Assembly (NCBI GenBank): GCA_964390295.1 | Contig: CAYMHR010000003.1 | Span: 1-64,000 of the forward strand | Reading direction: 5' to 3' | DNA from: RGIG3009 sp964390295 | GTDB lineage: Bacteria > Bacillota > Clostridia > Oscillospirales > Acutalibacteraceae | Length of the DNA: 64,000 nucleotides | Part shown: positions 33,191 to 41,842 of the stretch, piece by piece | How the letters are laid out: every line of letters starts with the position of its first letter | How positions within the stretch are numbered: the first letter of the stretch is position 1 | The notes under the pieces: generated by a model | Database searches by the model: none | What the model saw: the letters and a program-made list of their open reading frames with translations, nothing else | What the model was told of the DNA's origin: nothing | Program-made: the position numbers and the translations under genes

Positions 33191-35122
33191 GTGGAGTCTC
33201 GCAACAACAATTTTGGAAAAACCCTGCGTAAGCTGGGGCTGATCATCGGAATACCGTTGGTTATCATCGTAATTTTCTGGATGTTCACGTCGGGAACACG
33301 GACAAGCAAGGATAAGGTGTATTCCGACTACGTGGATTATTTCCGCAAGGGTCAGGTGGAATACTTTGATCTGAATCTCGGAAGCGGAGAGGTCAATATT
33401 CTCTTAAAGCAGGCATACCGCACGGACGTCAACGGCGACGGAAAAATCACCGATGCCGATACGATTACCTATTCCGTGCCGAACGTTAGCCTGTTTTTGG
33501 ACGATATCGACGATTACAAGGACGCGGTGCGGTACGACACCATTCCCGCTTCGCAGATGTCCTCGTGGATTGTCAGTATGATCCCGTCGTTGCTCATGAT
33601 CGCGCTATTCGTTGTCATGTGGATCATGATGCGCCGATCGCTCGGCAATATGGATGGCGGCAAAATGATGGGCTTCGGCAAGGCACATATCAAACAGCCG
33701 AATGACGAAAGTCGCCGCACCACGTTTGACGACGTCGCCGGTGCCGACGAAGAAAAGGAAGAACTACAGGAAATCGTGGAATTTCTGCGTTCGCCCAAGC
33801 GGTTTAAGGAGTTGGGGGCGCGGGTACCGAAGGGCGTGTTGCTCGTCGGCCCTCCCGGTACCGGTAAAACTCTGTTGGCTCGCGCCGTTGCCGGTGAAGC
33901 CGGTGTGCACTTCTTTTCCATTTCCGGCTCCGACTTTGTGGAAATGTACGTCGGTGTCGGCGCTTCCCGCGTGCGCGACCTGTTTGAGCAGGCTAAGAAG
34001 AATAATCCCTGCATCATCTTCATCGATGAGATCGACGCCGTCGGTCGTCAGCGCGGTGCCGGTCTGGGCGGCGGTCACGACGAGCGTGAGCAAACGCTGA
34101 ACCAGTTGCTGGTGGAAATGGACGGCTTTGCCGCCAACGAAGGCGTGATCATGATGGCGGCAACGAACCGCCCCGACATTTTGGACCCGGCGCTGATGCG
34201 TCCCGGTCGTTTCGACCGTCAAGTCGTGGTGAATTACCCGGATATGAAGGGCCGCGAAGCGATCTTGCGTGTGCATGCTCGCGGAAAGCCGCTGGCTCCC
34301 GACGTCGATTTGGCCGTCATTGCCAAATCAACGGTGGGCTTCACCGGTGCCGATCTGGAAAACCTGTTGAACGAATCGGCGTTGCTAGCGGCGCGTCGTG
34401 GCCTGCACGCCGTCACGATGCATGAAATTGAAGAAGCTACCTTAAAAATCGTGGTGGGTACCGAAAAGCGCAGCCACGTCATTTCGGAAAAGGATAAGCG
34501 CATCACGGCGTACCACGAAGCCGGTCACGCCATCGTGTCCTATTTCTGCCCGACGCAGGACCCGGTGCATCAAATCTCGGTCATTCCGCGCGGCATGGCC
34601 GCCGGATTCACCATGAACCTTCCGGAGCGCGATCATGAGCATTTAACCAAAAATCGGATGCTGGAGGATATCGAAGTGCTGTTGGGCGGCCGTGTGGCCG
34701 AAGAACTGGTTGTCGGTGATATTTCCACCGGTGCCTCCAACGACCTGGAGCGCTCTACCGAAACGGCACGAAATATGGTGACGAAATACGGCATGAGTGG
34801 AAAGCTCGGCCCGGTGGTGTTCGGTGCTTCCGAATCCAACGAGGTGTTCCTCGGCCGCGACTTCGGGCACACGCGTAATTATTCAGAAGAGATCGCCGCC
34901 GCTATCGACAGCGAGATCAACGCCATCATCACCAATGCCTATGCGCGCACCACGCAAAAGCTGGAAAGCCATCGCGAACAGCTGGACGTGATCGCACAGT
35001 ATTTGATCGATCACGAAAAAATGGATGGCGAGCAATTCCTGGCCGCCATGGAGGGACGGGAAATTCCGGCCTACACCAACAGCTCCCTGTTTGCCGGCAA
35101 CGAACCGGAAAAAGCGGAATAA
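33191..35122 (+). CDS. ftsH: ATP-dependent zinc metalloprotease FtsH
   Basis: 643 residues. Membrane helix near 15-36, external domain, second helix near 125-145, AAA+ domain with Walker A GPPGTGKT (about 219), Walker B IIFIDEIDAVG, the ATNRPDILDPALMRPGRFDR second region of homology, and the protease site HEAGH (about 441). It degrades misfolded membrane proteins and regulators. Start GTG 33191 follows GGGGAGG at a long 12-base spacing. Last gene of the seven-gene operon. Confidence 0.97.
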   Translation: MESRNNNFGKTLRKLGLIIGIPLVIIVIFWMFTSGTRTSKDKVYSDYVDYFRKGQVEYFDLNLGSGEVNILLKQAYRTDVNGDGKITDADTITYSVPNVSLFLDDIDDYKDAVRYDTIPASQMSSWIVSMIPSLLMIALFVVMWIMMRRSLGNMDGGKMMGFGKAHIKQPNDESRRTTFDDVAGADEEKEELQEIVEFLRSPKRFKELGARVPKGVLLVGPPGTGKTLLARAVAGEAGVHFFSISGSDFVEMYVGVGASRVRDLFEQAKKNNPCIIFIDEIDAVGRQRGAGLGGGHDEREQTLNQLLVEMDGFAANEGVIMMAATNRPDILDPALMRPGRFDRQVVVNYPDMKGREAILRVHARGKPLAPDVDLAVIAKSTVGFTGADLENLLNESALLAARRGLHAVTMHEIEEATLKIVVGTEKRSHVISEKDKRITAYHEAGHAIVSYFCPTQDPVHQISVIPRGMAAGFTMNLPERDHEHLTKNRMLEDIEVLLGGRVAEELVVGDISTGASNDLERSTETARNMVTKYGMSGKLGPVVFGASESNEVFLGRDFGHTRNYSEEIAAAIDSEINAIITNAYARTTQKLESHREQLDVIAQYLIDHEKMDGEQFLAAMEGREIPAYTNSSLFAGNEPEKAE

Positions 35123-35131
35123 GACAGAAAC

Positions 35132-35170
35132 GCAAAAAGCTCCGGCAGGATTCCTGCCGGAGCTTTTTGC
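35132..35170. terminator. Bidirectional terminator between ftsH and pyk
   Basis: GCAAAAAGCTCCGGCAGGA and its complement TTCCTGCCGGAGCTTTTTGC abut, giving a near-perfect palindrome with T runs on both strands. Confidence 0.93.
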
Positions 35171-35187
35171 ACGTTCATCGAGAAGAA

Positions 35188-36615
35188 TTAGTGACGATCA
35201 CCCACGATCTCCACCTTGAGCAGATTGGTGTTGCCGCTGGTCGCCAACGGTACGCCGGCAACAATGACCACACGGTCGCCCGGTTCCACGGCATCGATTT
35301 GCCGCGCACAGTCAATGGCGTGCTGTAACAGCTCGTCCGAAGTGCTCTGATACCGCGCCATGACCGGGTAAACGCCCCAGGAAAGTGCCAACTGGTGGTA
35401 CGCCTTTTCCACGGGCGTTGCGGCGACAATGGCCATCGAGGGACGGAATTTCGACATCCGGCGTGCGGTTTGTCCGTACTTTGTCAACGCAATGATCGCC
35501 TTGGCTTTAATGTCGCGCGCCGTCGTACAGGCGGCGTCGCACATGGCGTTGGTAACGTCGGTGTCCATATCGTAGCGGAAGCCTTCGTAGCTTCCGAGCA
35601 TGAGCGCGTCTTCTTCAGCCTGTTCCGCGATTTTGGCCATGACCTGCACCGCTTCGATCGGATACTGACCGGCCGCCGTTTCGCCCGACAACATGATCGC
35701 CGAGGTGCCGTCGAACACGGCGTTTGCCACGTCGGTGATTTCGGCACGGGTGGGGGTGGGACTGTTCATCATGGATTCCAGCATCTGCGTGGCTGTGATG
35801 ACCATTTTGCCGGATTGATAGCAACGGCGGATAAACTGCTTTTGCAGACCGGGCAGACGTTCGTATTCGATTTCAACGCCCATGTCACCGCGTGCCACCA
35901 TGATGCCGTCGGAATTGGCGAGAATTTCATCAAAATTGTCTACGCCTTCGATGTTTTCAATTTTGGCGATAATGCGAATATCGTGACCACCGTGGTAATT
36001 CAAAAATTTACGCAACGCCAAAATATCCGCCTTGCTGCGCGTGAAAGAGGCGGCGATAAAATCCACGTCCTGTTCAATGCCGAACAGCAGATCGGCCTTG
36101 TCCTGCTCGCTCAAATAGGGGATGGACAGGCTGACGTGGGGCACGTTGATGGATTTGTGGTTGCTCACCACGCCGCCGTGGATCACGCGGCAGTGAATTT
36201 CCGTGTCTTCGATTTCCTCCACCTTCAGGTGCAGCTTGCCATCGTCGATCAAAATGGAGTCACCGACCGTCAGCTCCTGCGGCAGCTTGGCATACGTGAC
36301 CGAAGCCAGCTCGGCAGAACCCAAAACGTCCCGCGTGGTCAAGGTGAAGCGATGATCCTTTTTAATAGTCACCTTGCCGCCTTCAAAATCGCGCAAGCGG
36401 ATTTCCGGCCCTTTGGTGTCCAGCAACAGCGCGATCGGCGTTTCCATTTCTTGGCGCAGTTCACGAATAATCTGGATACGGCGCGCATGGTCTTCATAGG
36501 TGCTGTGGGAAAAATTCAGTCGAGCCACGTTCATGCCGCAACGGATCATTTCGCGGATCGTTTCTTTATCCTCGGTCGAGGGGCCGAGTGTGCAAACGAT
36601 TTTCGTCTTTCGCAT
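35188..36615 (-). CDS. pyk: Pyruvate kinase
   Basis: 475 residues. N-terminal RKTKIVCTLGPSTEDKE, NVARLNFSHS, LDTKGPEIR, KIENIEGVDNFDEI, VARGDMGVE and VITATQMLESM: the full catalytic barrel. A C-terminal allosteric domain ends the chain, without the extra PEP-utilising domain of Bacillus Pyk. It makes pyruvate and ATP from phosphoenolpyruvate, the last glycolytic step. ATG 36615 follows AAAGGAAGGA. It is a single-gene unit. Confidence 0.97.
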   Translation of the reverse strand: MRKTKIVCTLGPSTEDKETIREMIRCGMNVARLNFSHSTYEDHARRIQIIRELRQEMETPIALLLDTKGPEIRLRDFEGGKVTIKKDHRFTLTTRDVLGSAELASVTYAKLPQELTVGDSILIDDGKLHLKVEEIEDTEIHCRVIHGGVVSNHKSINVPHVSLSIPYLSEQDKADLLFGIEQDVDFIAASFTRSKADILALRKFLNYHGGHDIRIIAKIENIEGVDNFDEILANSDGIMVARGDMGVEIEYERLPGLQKQFIRRCYQSGKMVITATQMLESMMNSPTPTRAEITDVANAVFDGTSAIMLSGETAAGQYPIEAVQVMAKIAEQAEEDALMLGSYEGFRYDMDTDVTNAMCDAACTTARDIKAKAIIALTKYGQTARRMSKFRPSMAIVAATPVEKAYHQLALSWGVYPVMARYQSTSDELLQHAIDCARQIDAVEPGDRVVIVAGVPLATSGNTNLLKVEIVGDRH

Positions 36616-36665
36616 AATGATGATTCCTTCCTTTCCTATCATCCTGCCAAAATTTAGCCAGTATC

Positions 36666-36694
36666 AGTATAACGCATCGTAAGTCAAATATCAA
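36666..36694 (-). promoter_or_regulatory. Promoter of pyk
   Basis: Leftward TTGATA (36689-36694), 17-base spacer, TATACT (36666-36671). Confidence 0.75.
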
Positions 36695-36742
36695 CGCCGT
36701 TCTCACTTTTTGAAATAAATTGGCCCAAATGAAACTTTCGCT

Positions 36743-36770
36743 GCATAAATCCTTCGGTCGCGTCCATACT
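36743..36770 (+). promoter_or_regulatory. Sigma-F-like promoter before the M23 gene
   Basis: GCATA (36743-36747) matches the sigma-F -35 (GYATA). After 14 bases GTCCATACT (36762-36770) matches the -10 pattern GGnnAnAnT except for one base. No good sigma-A promoter is present. Confidence 0.4.
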
Positions 36771-36798
36771 AGTGACGAGGCGACGGGAGGTATTGCAA

Positions 36799-37530
36799 TT
36801 GAAAAACGACGCAAAATTTACCGAAGATACACCATCCGAAAAGAAAAACGGAAAAGGCTTTTATATCGCTTTGGCGGTGTGCCTGGTCGCTGTGTGTGGC
36901 GTGGCGGTTTCCGGCTTTGTCAGCGGCTTGTCCAAGGCAACGCCGCAAACCGGTACGACGGGCACGGCAGCGCGCACAACCGCGACTACCACCGGCATAC
37001 AGCAGGTGGTGGTCAAGGCGACCGACGTGAAGGACGATCGCACCACGACTCGAACGACGGTGACGTCCGCCGTGTCGACGACCACGACGCAAGCGGAGAC
37101 GTGGTTTGTGTTTCCGGCCACCAACCGGGTGCTGTTGCCGTTCAGTGACGAGCTGATTTATTCCGAAACTCTGTCGGAGTGGGGCACGCATAACGGCGTG
37201 GACTTTGAGGCGAAAGCCGGAACGCAGGTGAAGGCGACCGCCGGCGGTACCGTGACCGGTATTTACCGGAATTTGTTGTGGGGCACGGTGATCGAGATCG
37301 ATCACGGCGGCAAGGTGGTATCGCGTACCTGCGGTGTGGATGCCAAAAATCTGACGCAGGGGCAAACGGTTCAGGCGGGCGATGTGATCGGAACGGTGTC
37401 GGAAATTCCGGCCGAATCGCTGACGGCATCGCACGTTCATTTGGAAATTTCGGCAAACGGAAAGTACGTGAACCCGTTGTTGCTCATTCGCGGCGAAGCG
37501 GTATTTGTCGAGAACGACACCAACGAATAG
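36799..37530 (+). CDS. M23 (LytM) family peptidase, SpoIIQ-like
   Basis: 243 residues. Short cytoplasmic start, one helix (about 17-38), a Thr-rich spacer, then the LytM domain: HNGVDFEAKAGTQVKA with metal ligands His and Asp, GTVIEIDHGGKVVSR, and HVHLE with the HxH motif. SpoIIQ, the forespore partner of SpoIIIAH in engulfment, has this build; the zinc ligands look intact, as in clostridial SpoIIQ. TTG 36799 lies 8 bases after GGGAGG. The sigma-F-like promoter supports the call, but a general wall endopeptidase is possible. Confidence 0.6.
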   Translation: MKNDAKFTEDTPSEKKNGKGFYIALAVCLVAVCGVAVSGFVSGLSKATPQTGTTGTAARTTATTTGIQQVVVKATDVKDDRTTTRTTVTSAVSTTTTQAETWFVFPATNRVLLPFSDELIYSETLSEWGTHNGVDFEAKAGTQVKATAGGTVTGIYRNLLWGTVIEIDHGGKVVSRTCGVDAKNLTQGQTVQAGDVIGTVSEIPAESLTASHVHLEISANGKYVNPLLLIRGEAVFVENDTNE

Positions 37531-37578
37531 GCACCTGCCCTCGGAAACCGAATGTTCGGCGCGGCAAGAAGGGCAACC

Positions 37579-37610
37579 AAAAAGGCTGTGACAGTAGTCA
37601 CAGCCTTTTT
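37579..37610. terminator. Bidirectional terminator
   Basis: AAAAAGGCTGTGAC and GTCACAGCCTTTTT around AGTA; serves the convergent M23 and SDR genes. Confidence 0.92.
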
Positions 37611-37619
37611 GTCAGTTTG

Positions 37620-38378
37620 TCAGCAAACAGTAAATTTCATCAGCCAACGGTGGGGGACCAGCTTGGACAATACGCGATAGAATTTGTACAGAAAACGGTT
37701 GGTGTACCAGCTTTTTCCACGTAGCAGGCGCACCAATGAAACGCGCGCGACCTCCTGCGGTTGGCAGTAGGGGAGCGTTTGAAAGGGCTTGGATTTTCCT
37801 ACGAGATCGGCCACCTCCAAAAACTCGGTCGCCATCGGGCCGGGGCAGACGGCTAGCACGTTGATTTTGCGCGAGCGAAGCTCGGCGCGCAGGGCTTTGG
37901 AAAAGCTGCTGACGTAGGCCTTGGTCGAGCAATACACAGCCATGCGCGGCGTGGGAACAAACGAGGCGATCGAGCTGACGTTGAGGATGCCGCTTCCGGC
38001 GGTTATGTGCGGCAGGGTAAGCGAGGTGATCGCCGTCAAAGCACGGCAGTTCAAATCGATCATGGCAAGCTGGTTGTCCGTGGGAAGAGCGTCGAAGTCC
38101 CCCAACTTGCCGAAGCCGGCGTTGTTGACAAGCAACGTGACCTCCGCACCGCTGCCGTCGAGAGCCTGGCGGTAGCGCTGCAGATCGTCGCCGTTGCACA
38201 AATCCAGCGAAAGCAGTCGAAAGGTGCGTTGCGGATGGTCGTTGGCAATGGCCTGCAAGCGCTCTGTGCGGCGGGCGACCAACCAAATTTCTTCGACCTG
38301 TGGCAACTGTTCCACGGTTTGACGGACGTATTCCTTTCCCAGCCCGGAGGAGGCTCCGGTAATGATGGCAATCTTCAT
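37620..38378 (-). CDS. Short-chain dehydrogenase/reductase
   Basis: 252 residues. Rossmann motif TGASSGLG, NNAG, NVSS with the catalytic Ser and YCSTK with Tyr and Lys, then PGPMATEF: a complete classical SDR. ARRTER at the second strand suggests NADP(H). The tail (KSWYTNRFLYKFYRVLSKLV) is basic and amphipathic and may touch membrane, as in DltE/YqjQ-like SDRs. ATG 38378 follows AAAGGAG. Substrate unknown. Confidence 0.85.
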   Translation of the reverse strand: MKIAIITGASSGLGKEYVRQTVEQLPQVEEIWLVARRTERLQAIANDHPQRTFRLLSLDLCNGDDLQRYRQALDGSGAEVTLLVNNAGFGKLGDFDALPTDNQLAMIDLNCRALTAITSLTLPHITAGSGILNVSSIASFVPTPRMAVYCSTKAYVSSFSKALRAELRSRKINVLAVCPGPMATEFLEVADLVGKSKPFQTLPYCQPQEVARVSLVRLLRGKSWYTNRFLYKFYRVLSKLVPHRWLMKFTVC

Positions 38379-38522
38379 AGTGCACACTCCTTTGGATTGA
38401 GTATGCCACAATTTTCAAAAAAAGTAAAGGTTTTTTCTTCACAATGAAAAATCGGGGCTTCCCTTTTTCGATATTCTGTGATATACTGAAGCATTATAAG
38501 GGATAATGTGAGGTTTTGGTGT

Positions 38523-39284
38523 ATGCAGCAACCGGTAACGGAGGCGGAGGATCGCATTGTCGGACGTAACGCCGTCATGGAAGCGTTGCGTTCCGGTCGT
38601 GCATTGGACAGTGTGTGGATCGCCAAGGGAGAACGCACGGGTAGCCTCCATGCCATTTGTGCCAAATGCCGGGAGGCCGGCATTCCGGTGAAAGACGTCG
38701 ATTCCCGCAAGCTGGCCACGGTTGGCGGAAACAATCACCAGGGGGTGGTTGCCTTTGCCGCCTGTAAGGAATACGCTACGCTGGACGATATTTTCAAACG
38801 GGCCGAGCAGTCCGGTGAACCGCCGTTTATTTTGGTGTGCGACGGGCTGGAGGATGCCCACAATCTCGGTGCCGTTATTCGCAGTGCGGAAGCCGCCGGT
38901 TGTCACGGCATCGTGATCCCCAAGCGGCGCTCGGTCGGGCTCAACTCCACGGTGGCGAAAACCTCGGCAGGTGCCGTGGAATACGTACCCGTCGTGCGGG
39001 TCGCCAATCTCACCGAAACGCTTCGTCGCTTAAAGGAACGCGGCGTGTGGGTCTACGGTCTGGATATGGACGGCTCACCGTGGTGTCAAACCGATTTAAC
39101 CGGTGCCGTGGCGATCGTGGTCGGCTCGGAGGGACACGGTATCAGCCGACTGGTTCGCGAGCAGTGCGACGGCATTTTGTCTTTCCCCATGCGCGGTAAT
39201 ATCAATTCGCTGAACGCGTCGGTGGCTTGCGGTATCATGGTGTACGAAGTCACGCGACAGCGTTTGGGATTAAAGCATATTTGA
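38523..39284 (+). CDS. rlmB: 23S rRNA (guanosine-2'-O)-methyltransferase, RlmB/TrmH family
   Basis: 253 residues. N-terminal substrate-binding domain (IVGRNAVMEALRSGRALDSVWIA), then the SPOUT knot: LEDAHNLGAVIRSAEAAG, IIVGSEGHGISRLV-like IVVGSEGHGISRL, and FPMRGNINSLNASVACGIM, the S-adenosylmethionine site. It methylates a ribose in 23S rRNA (G2251 in Escherichia coli). ATG 38523 follows GAGG by 9 bases; GTG 38508 is an alternative. A -10 TATACT lies at 38482, with no clear -35. Confidence 0.9.
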   Translation: MQQPVTEAEDRIVGRNAVMEALRSGRALDSVWIAKGERTGSLHAICAKCREAGIPVKDVDSRKLATVGGNNHQGVVAFAACKEYATLDDIFKRAEQSGEPPFILVCDGLEDAHNLGAVIRSAEAAGCHGIVIPKRRSVGLNSTVAKTSAGAVEYVPVVRVANLTETLRRLKERGVWVYGLDMDGSPWCQTDLTGAVAIVVGSEGHGISRLVREQCDGILSFPMRGNINSLNASVACGIMVYEVTRQRLGLKHI

Positions 39285-39296
39285 GGGGCGATACGT

Positions 39297-41639
39297 ATGA
39301 AAAAGAACGACGTTTTACAAACCGAATATATCGCTCGGCACGTGGCTTCCGCTCTGCCGGAGAACGAGCAGTCCACCACGACGGAATTTCCGTCCCTGTC
39401 GGATAAACCGGTCGGAACGGACAACCTGATTTTTTCGTCGTACGAAGCGGAAGAATCGGTCGCGGACAAGAAAAAGCGGGGGCTGTTCGGCTGGTTCGGT
39501 AAAAAGCGCACCCACGCCGCGCCGCTGTTGGAGGAAGAACCGGCGTCGGACGACGACACCGTGGTCGTTGCACCGGAGGAAATGGAGCCGGTGCCGGACG
39601 ATACGCAGGAAATCCTTCTGCACGACCGTCCGCTGGAAAAAACGCAGGTGATCGACTTGGCCGACGAGGGAGGTAGCCATTTGGCGACCGAAGAAGCTAC
39701 GCAGCTGATGCTGGACGGCTTTTCCGATGAATCCGCTCAGGTGGAACCGGAGCCCAGCCCCGAAGAAACGCTGAACCGCGTTCGCCAGGAAAAAATTCAG
39801 GAATTTTCGCATCGCCGTGAACAGCACGAGCGTGAGCTGGAGCAACGGGAAGCCAAGCAAGCGGAAGCGGCCGCGGCCGAATCCGTGCCGGAAGAAACGG
39901 ACGAAAGCGAGGAGCCGGAGCAGGAAACCTGGGAAGCCGTTCCGCTGGTTGAGGTGCGTCAGCAATTATTGGCACAGCACCGTCGTTCCGGTATCACCCT
40001 GCTGATTAGCCTGATCGTCGAGTTGATCTTGTTCTTTATCGCATGGCTGTCTGCTTCCGAACCTACCTTGGCCATGGAGCCGACTTCGTATTTGGTTTTG
40101 CAAACCGTGCTGTTTGTGATCCTGATGCTTGCTTGCGGCACGCAGATCAAAAACGGGTTTGCTTCTCTGTTTCGCCGTCGTCAGATCACGACGGAGGGAA
40201 CGGTGGCCATTCTTTCCTGCCTGACGGTACTTCACACTTTGTTGCAGGCGCTGAACACCACCGGCGTGTCCGACGGTACCGCACCGATCTTAACCGGCGT
40301 TGCCGGATTAAGCCTGCTTGCCTTGCAGTTGACTCACCGTTTAGAGATCAATCGGGCCGGCAACGATTTGAATTTGATGATCGCCTCCGGCGAAAAGCTG
40401 GCGGCAAAGCGTATTGATAACGACGCACTTGCCGAAGAGATTGGCCGTCCGGCGGTTGCCATCGGCGTTCCGCGCGTGGCGTATTTCCGCCGCACGGAGC
40501 AGGCGGAAAACTATATTGCCGATTCTCGCACGCATGATCCGGCCTCCGCGTTCCTGCGCTGGTATTTCCCCGTGGCCGTCGGTGTCTCGTTCGTGGCGTC
40601 GATCGTTTATCTGATTCTCAACGGCTTGACCTCCGGGCAAATGGCGTTTTCCGTGTTTTGCGGTATGCTGATGATGGCAACGCCCGTTCCGTTGCTGATT
40701 ACGCTGTATGCGTCGCTGTCCGTCGTCAGCCGCAAATCGCGCGAGCAGGGGACGGCGATTGCCGGGTATCGTGCCGTGGAAAGCTTCGGTAACATGCACG
40801 CAGTGGCACTGGATTCTACCGAGCTGTTCCCGGAGCATTGTGTTCAGTTGCACGGTATCAAAACGTTTTCCGGCACGCGGATCGACGAAGCGATTCTGGA
40901 TGCGGCCTCGGTCTCCATTCGTGCCGGTGGGCCGCTGGCGGGTATTTTCCGTCGGATGATCCTCGGCAAGCTGGATATGCTGCACGAGGTCGATACGCTG
41001 GTGTACGAGCAGGATATGGGCCTGTCCGGCTGGATTAGCGGTCGGCGCATCCTGATTGGCAATCGACGCTTGCTGGATAACCACGGCATTGATATTCCGT
41101 CGCGCGACTACGAGGAGCGTTATGCCAAAAACGGTCGCCAACTGGTCTATTTGTCCATCGCAGGCGAGCTGTCCGCCATGTTTGTGGTCAGCTATCTGCC
41201 CGATCCGCAGGTCAGCCGCGTGTTGCGCTCTCTGACCAAACAACACGTTACCCTGCTGATTCGTACCTGCGATCAAAACGTGACCGAGGAACTGGTCACT
41301 TCGGTATTTGGTCTGAACGGTTTTTATGTCGAGCTGTTAAACGCGCCTGCCGGCCGCTCCTTTGAGACGTTGGTCAGTGGTGTCACGCCTGCCGAACCGG
41401 CACAGGTCGTTTCGCGCAAGGGCTCCTTGGGAATGTTGACAGCGTTGTCGCGGTGCCGCCGTTTGTATTCCGGCATCCGATTCTTCGGCATTTTGCAAGC
41501 GGTGGTTGCCGTGTTGGGGTTGACATTGGCGGCTGTTGCTGCATTTTCGGGAGCGGCGTTGTATCCGGCATTGTCCACGATGGGCTTTTTGGTGGCTTCC
41601 GCGTTGGTTTCTGCCGTGCTCGGACGCCTATTCGCCTGA
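39297..41639 (+). CDS. Degenerate P1B-type ATPase-like membrane protein with long acidic N-terminus
   Basis: 780 residues. Residues 1-225 are soluble, acidic and probably disordered, with a charged coiled-coil stretch at 160-195. Membrane helices follow near 232-252, 264-282, 302-318 and 328-345, then 422-441 and 448-472, and two more at 725-775. From 455 the order copies a heavy-metal ATPase: CPC becomes TPV (462-464), the phosphorylation motif becomes LDSTEL (Asp506), SGRRILIGNRRLL (581-593) mimics the nucleotide domain, and RTCDQN replaces TGDN. The GDGxND hinge is missing. Pumping is very unlikely; role unknown. Confidence 0.65.
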   Translation: MKKNDVLQTEYIARHVASALPENEQSTTTEFPSLSDKPVGTDNLIFSSYEAEESVADKKKRGLFGWFGKKRTHAAPLLEEEPASDDDTVVVAPEEMEPVPDDTQEILLHDRPLEKTQVIDLADEGGSHLATEEATQLMLDGFSDESAQVEPEPSPEETLNRVRQEKIQEFSHRREQHERELEQREAKQAEAAAAESVPEETDESEEPEQETWEAVPLVEVRQQLLAQHRRSGITLLISLIVELILFFIAWLSASEPTLAMEPTSYLVLQTVLFVILMLACGTQIKNGFASLFRRRQITTEGTVAILSCLTVLHTLLQALNTTGVSDGTAPILTGVAGLSLLALQLTHRLEINRAGNDLNLMIASGEKLAAKRIDNDALAEEIGRPAVAIGVPRVAYFRRTEQAENYIADSRTHDPASAFLRWYFPVAVGVSFVASIVYLILNGLTSGQMAFSVFCGMLMMATPVPLLITLYASLSVVSRKSREQGTAIAGYRAVESFGNMHAVALDSTELFPEHCVQLHGIKTFSGTRIDEAILDAASVSIRAGGPLAGIFRRMILGKLDMLHEVDTLVYEQDMGLSGWISGRRILIGNRRLLDNHGIDIPSRDYEERYAKNGRQLVYLSIAGELSAMFVVSYLPDPQVSRVLRSLTKQHVTLLIRTCDQNVTEELVTSVFGLNGFYVELLNAPAGRSFETLVSGVTPAEPAQVVSRKGSLGMLTALSRCRRLYSGIRFFGILQAVVAVLGLTLAAVAAFSGAALYPALSTMGFLVASALVSAVLGRLFA

Positions 41640-41659
41640 TTTTCCGTATAGTTTCACAA

Positions 41660-41697
41660 AAATTACCTTCTGTTTTTGTGCAGAGGGTAATTTTTTT
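41660..41697 (+). terminator. Terminator after the pseudo-ATPase gene
   Basis: AAATTACCTTCTG and CAGAGGGTAATTT (one G-T pair) around TTTTTGTG, then a T run. Confidence 0.88.
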
Positions 41698-41717
41698 ATT
41701 TTCTCTGCGATTTATAG

Positions 41718-41746
41718 TTGAAATTTCCAAACGCATAGGTTATAAT
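41718..41746 (+). promoter_or_regulatory. Promoter of the EF-G-like gene
   Basis: TTGAAA (41718-41723), 17-base spacer, TATAAT (41741-41746). Confidence 0.88.
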
Positions 41747-41842
41747 GGACAAAGAACAATCTTGCACTTAAAAGAATTTGTGCATATTTTTCAAAATCGG
41801 AACGGTAGCGGTCGATGACGGCGCCGGAAAGGGGAGTCCTTT

